Assembly: GCA_012514915.1 (NCBI GenBank)
Contig: JAAYZJ010000078.1
Location: 1 to 15,390, forward strand
From: Lentisphaerota bacterium
Lineage (GTDB): Bacteria; Verrucomicrobiota; Kiritimatiellia; RFP12; JAAYLN01
DNA: 15,390 bases
Direction of reading: 5' to 3'
Shown one piece after another: positions 13,371-15,390 of this stretch (positions are counted from its first letter, which is position 1; the number at the start of each line of letters is the position of its first letter). The position numbers and the translations under genes are program-made. Under the pieces are notes generated by a model. The model was not told the DNA's origin. It made no database searches and saw only the letters and a program-made list of their open reading frames with translations.

Positions 13371-14288
13371 ATGGAACTTGAACACATGAAAAAGATCGGT
13401 TTAATCGGGCTCGACACCTCGCACGTGGTGGCCTTCACGGAGTTGCTGAACGATGAGAACCATGCGTACCATGTCAAGGGCGGACGTGTGACGGTGGCCT
13501 GGCCGGGAGGCTCGCCCGATTTCCCCAAGAGCATCGAGCGTGTGCCGGGGTTCACCGCCACCCTGCGCGACAAGCATGGCGTGGCGATCGTCGATTCGCC
13601 GGAGGCGGTCGCGGAGGCCTGCGACCTCGTCTTCATCGAATCGGTCGATGGCCGAGTCCATCTCGAGCAGTTCAAGCGGACACTACCCTACCGCCGGCCG
13701 ACGTTCATCGACAAGCCCTTCGCCCTGCGCGCCGACGAGGCGCGCGAGATGGTGCGCCTGGCCGGCGAGGCGGGGATCGCCCTGATGAGCGGATCGTCGC
13801 TGCGCTATGCCGAGCAACTACAGCAGGCGCTGGCCAGGGGGCGCGATGACATCCGCGGCTGCAACGTGTTTGGACCGATGCAGGAGGAGCCGACCCAGCC
13901 GGGACTTTTCTGGTACGGCTGCCACGCGATCGAGATGATGGTTGCCGCGATGGGGGCGGGCTGCCGCGAGGTGCGCTGCCTGTGCAATGCGGAACATGAT
14001 CTGCTGACGGCCGTCTGGAAGGACGGCCGCATGGCGGGCTACCACGGCTTGCGCCAGGCGCATGGGCGCTTCGGCCTCGTGCTGCACCGCAGGGAGACGG
14101 TGGAGTCCATCGATTGCCATGCGGGACGCCCCTACTATGTGGGACTGGTCACGGCGTTGCTCGACCATCTGCCGCACAACCGGGCCGGTGTCGCGCCGGA
14201 GGAACTGGTCGAGGTCGTGGCGGTGATCGAGGCGGCGAACCGGAGCCGCGCGAACGGCGGCGCGCCGGTGGCCCTGGGCGGCGGCTGA
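13371..14288 (+). CDS. Gfo/Idh/MocA-family oxidoreductase
   Basis: Predicted NAD(P)-dependent sugar or cyclitol oxidoreductase of 305 residues, somewhat short for the family. The N-terminal Rossmann strand reads KKIGLIGLDTSHV (7-19), a variant in which the usual G-x-G-x-x-G loop is replaced by GLDTSH. The family EKP motif appears as DKP (114-116, FIDKPF), and the C-terminal domain has WYGCHAIEMM (181-190), where H185 is a candidate catalytic residue. The ATG at 13371 has GGAGA about 10 nt upstream; an ATG at 13386 (MKKIGL) is the alternative start and matches the usual family N-terminus better, but lacks an SD. It is 32 bp before an amidohydrolase gene in the same direction, suggesting a joint catabolic step. 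The substrate is unknown. Confidence 0.82.
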   Translation: MELEHMKKIGLIGLDTSHVVAFTELLNDENHAYHVKGGRVTVAWPGGSPDFPKSIERVPGFTATLRDKHGVAIVDSPEAVAEACDLVFIESVDGRVHLEQFKRTLPYRRPTFIDKPFALRADEAREMVRLAGEAGIALMSGSSLRYAEQLQQALARGRDDIRGCNVFGPMQEEPTQPGLFWYGCHAIEMMVAAMGAGCREVRCLCNAEHDLLTAVWKDGRMAGYHGLRQAHGRFGLVLHRRETVESIDCHAGRPYYVGLVTALLDHLPHNRAGVAPEELVEVVAVIEAANRSRANGGAPVALGGG

Positions 14289-14320
14289 TCGAGGCGGTTC
14301 ACCCTTTGGAGCGACGATCC

Positions 14321-15199
14321 ATGTTTATCGATATCCATGTCCATGTCCGGTCGCTGCCGGAACCCCTGCGCAACAACAAGCAGGCGTTTGCCACCCCCCA
14401 GCAGTTGCTCGACCGCTACGCGGCGATCGGCGTGGAACGGGCCGTGCTGCTGCCCCTGATCAGTCCGGAGGTCTACGAGCCGCAATCGAGTCACGAGATC
14501 CTCGACATCTGCCGGCGCGATCCGGAGCATTTCATCCCGTTCTGCAATATCGACCCGCGCGCGGTGACCAATGCCTCCGACGCTCCCTTAGGACATTTGT
14601 TCGACTTTTATGTCGAGCACGGCTGCAAGGGGATCGGCGAGGTGACGGCCAACCTGCCGTTTGCCGACCCCAAGGTGCGCAACCTGTTCCGCCACACCGA
14701 GCGGGTCGGGTTCCCCCTGACCTTTCACATCGCCGCGAAGCTCGACAACATGTACGGCTTGTACGACGATCCCGGTCTGCCGCAACTCGAGCTCAGCCTG
14801 GCGACGTTTCCGAAGCTGGTGTTCCTGGCGCACTCCCAGACCTTCTGGGCCGAGATCGCCCGGCTGGAGAAGCCGGGCGACCGGTACGGCTATCCCCGCT
14901 ATCCGGTCCGCGAGGAGGGCGTGGTGCCCCGGCTGTTCCGGCAGTATCCGAACCTCTACGGCGATCTGTCGGCCGGCAGCGGCTGCAATGCCCTCAAGCG
15001 CGATCCCGAGTATGCCGTGAAGTTCCTCGACGAGTTTCAGGATCGCCTTCTCTTCGGCACCGACATCTGCGCCCCCGACACGCCGACCCCGCTGGTCGAT
15101 TTCCTGCTCGACCTGCGGCAAAGTGGCAGGATCAGCGAGGCCGTCTTCCAGAAAGTGGCCCGCGAGAATGCGATCCGGCTCCTCAAGCTTAAAGCCTGA
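14321..15199 (+). CDS. Amidohydrolase family 2 (TIM-barrel metallohydrolase)
   Basis: A 292-residue predicted metal-dependent hydrolase or decarboxylase of the amidohydrolase-2 (COG2159-like) group. Visible metal-site residues are H6 and H8 (FIDIHVH), H136 (FPLTFHIAAK), H161 (FLAHSQTFW) and D248 (LLFGTDIC); K103 and E107 (GCKGIGE) lie on a barrel strand. Repeated beta-alpha units and a C-terminal ENAIRLLKL segment (an N-A-x-R-L-L signature common in the family) support a full-length protein. GGAG at 14308-14311 lies 9 nt before the ATG; upstream in-frame codons overlap the oxidoreductase gene and are rejected. Pairing with a Gfo/Idh/MocA enzyme suggests carbohydrate- or lactone-related chemistry (inference). 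Confidence 0.85.
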   Translation: MFIDIHVHVRSLPEPLRNNKQAFATPQQLLDRYAAIGVERAVLLPLISPEVYEPQSSHEILDICRRDPEHFIPFCNIDPRAVTNASDAPLGHLFDFYVEHGCKGIGEVTANLPFADPKVRNLFRHTERVGFPLTFHIAAKLDNMYGLYDDPGLPQLELSLATFPKLVFLAHSQTFWAEIARLEKPGDRYGYPRYPVREEGVVPRLFRQYPNLYGDLSAGSGCNALKRDPEYAVKFLDEFQDRLLFGTDICAPDTPTPLVDFLLDLRQSGRISEAVFQKVARENAIRLLKLKA

Positions 15200-15205
15200 G
15201 GCCGA

Positions 15206-15390
15206 CTAGCGGAGGATCAACCAGGTCGCTTGCAGGGGCAGCCCCTCGAGGGCGCCCAGGTCGATTGATCTTGGCCGAGTCGAGCATGACGATTTTGGCG
15301 ATGTCAATGGTTGGCCGGGTGCCGTAGATGGGTCCGTCAAATCCCTCCCGAACCAGCTTCGGCAGCAGGCCGCAGTGGTCCAGGTGGGCA
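15206..15390 (-). pseudogene. Broken gene: beta-CASP metallo-beta-lactamase N-terminal region joined to an unrelated C-terminal tail
   Basis: Reading leftwards from the edge, one frame gives AHLDHCGLLPKLVREGFDGP, then IYGTRPTIDIAKIVMLDSAKI (to 15267). This closely matches the HxDHxG metal-binding region and the following strand-helix of beta-CASP RNA-processing metallo-beta-lactamases, proteins of about 450 residues. Conservation then stops and the frame becomes Pro/Arg-rich until a TAA at 15189. From about 15265 a different frame reads IDLGALEGLPLQATWLILR and ends at TAG (15206-15208), which looks like the C-terminus of another protein. The beta-CASP gene is therefore missing its last three quarters. 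A deletion fusion is the simplest reading; a frameshift or misassembly is possible. The 5' part lies outside the window. Confidence 0.6.

Noticed and set aside
15229..15256. GC-rich small hairpin near GGGGCAGCCCC as a terminator for the amidohydrolase gene
   Set aside because: The stem is only about 4 bp with a realistic loop and no T-run follows.
1..15390. CRISPR arrays, insertion-sequence ends, att sites or phage genes
   Set aside because: No regularly spaced repeats, transposase, integrase or terminal inverted-repeat pair was found by reading; the only signs of mobility or decay are the two gene remnants.

Overview
The window is high-GC, densely packed bacterial DNA. Shine-Dalgarno (SD) sites and sigma70-like promoters are recognisable, and a type II secretion secretin implies a diderm cell. 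The mix of a long secretin, a Gfo/Idh/MocA oxidoreductase, an amidohydrolase, a PHP-type hydrolase and a ferredoxin-tailed aldo/keto reductase is typical of the Planctomycetota-Verrucomicrobiota-Kiritimatiellota group. That placement is inference from gene content; there is no rRNA marker here.

Left part (1-5195, + strand). The 3' part of a gspD-like secretin gene is coupled by an ATGA overlap to an M14-type zinc carboxypeptidase. Two bases later comes a THUMP/RlmL-type RNA methyltransferase, then a 46-codon remnant of a PIN-domain (VapC-like) gene, then a six-helix DUF2238/YjdF-like membrane protein. Spacings are 2-17 bp, so this may be one transcript.

Middle (5299-8808, - strand). A three-gene operon reads leftwards: PHP/DUF3604-like hydrolase, aldo/keto reductase with two C-terminal Fe-S cysteine clusters, and a CPBP intramembrane protease. 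A divergent intergenic region (8809-8983) separates it from a rightward operon of a double-receiver protein with a degenerate second receiver, nrdR, and purC (8984-11221).

Housekeeping block (11209-13183, - strand). tRNA-Arg(UCU), rpmI, rplT and pheS read leftwards. The tRNA and rpmI each have a good promoter. A strong intrinsic terminator lies between rplT and pheS, in the position of a pheS attenuator. infC is not next to rpmI and pheT does not follow pheS, so the usual infC-rpmI-rplT-pheS-pheT cluster is trimmed at both ends. pheS and purC converge and overlap by 13 bp.

Right part (13371-15390). A Gfo/Idh/MocA oxidoreductase and an amidohydrolase form a short rightward operon with its own promoter. 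At the edge, on the - strand, the N-terminal metal-binding region of a beta-CASP metallo-beta-lactamase runs abruptly into what looks like the C-terminal tail of another protein in a different frame. This may be a deletion scar.

No CRISPR array, insertion sequence, phage module or complete novel defence system is visible. The most notable signals are the two gene remnants, the double-receiver protein in the nrdR-purC operon, the candidate pheS attenuator and the PHP/AKR-ferredoxin/CPBP operon.
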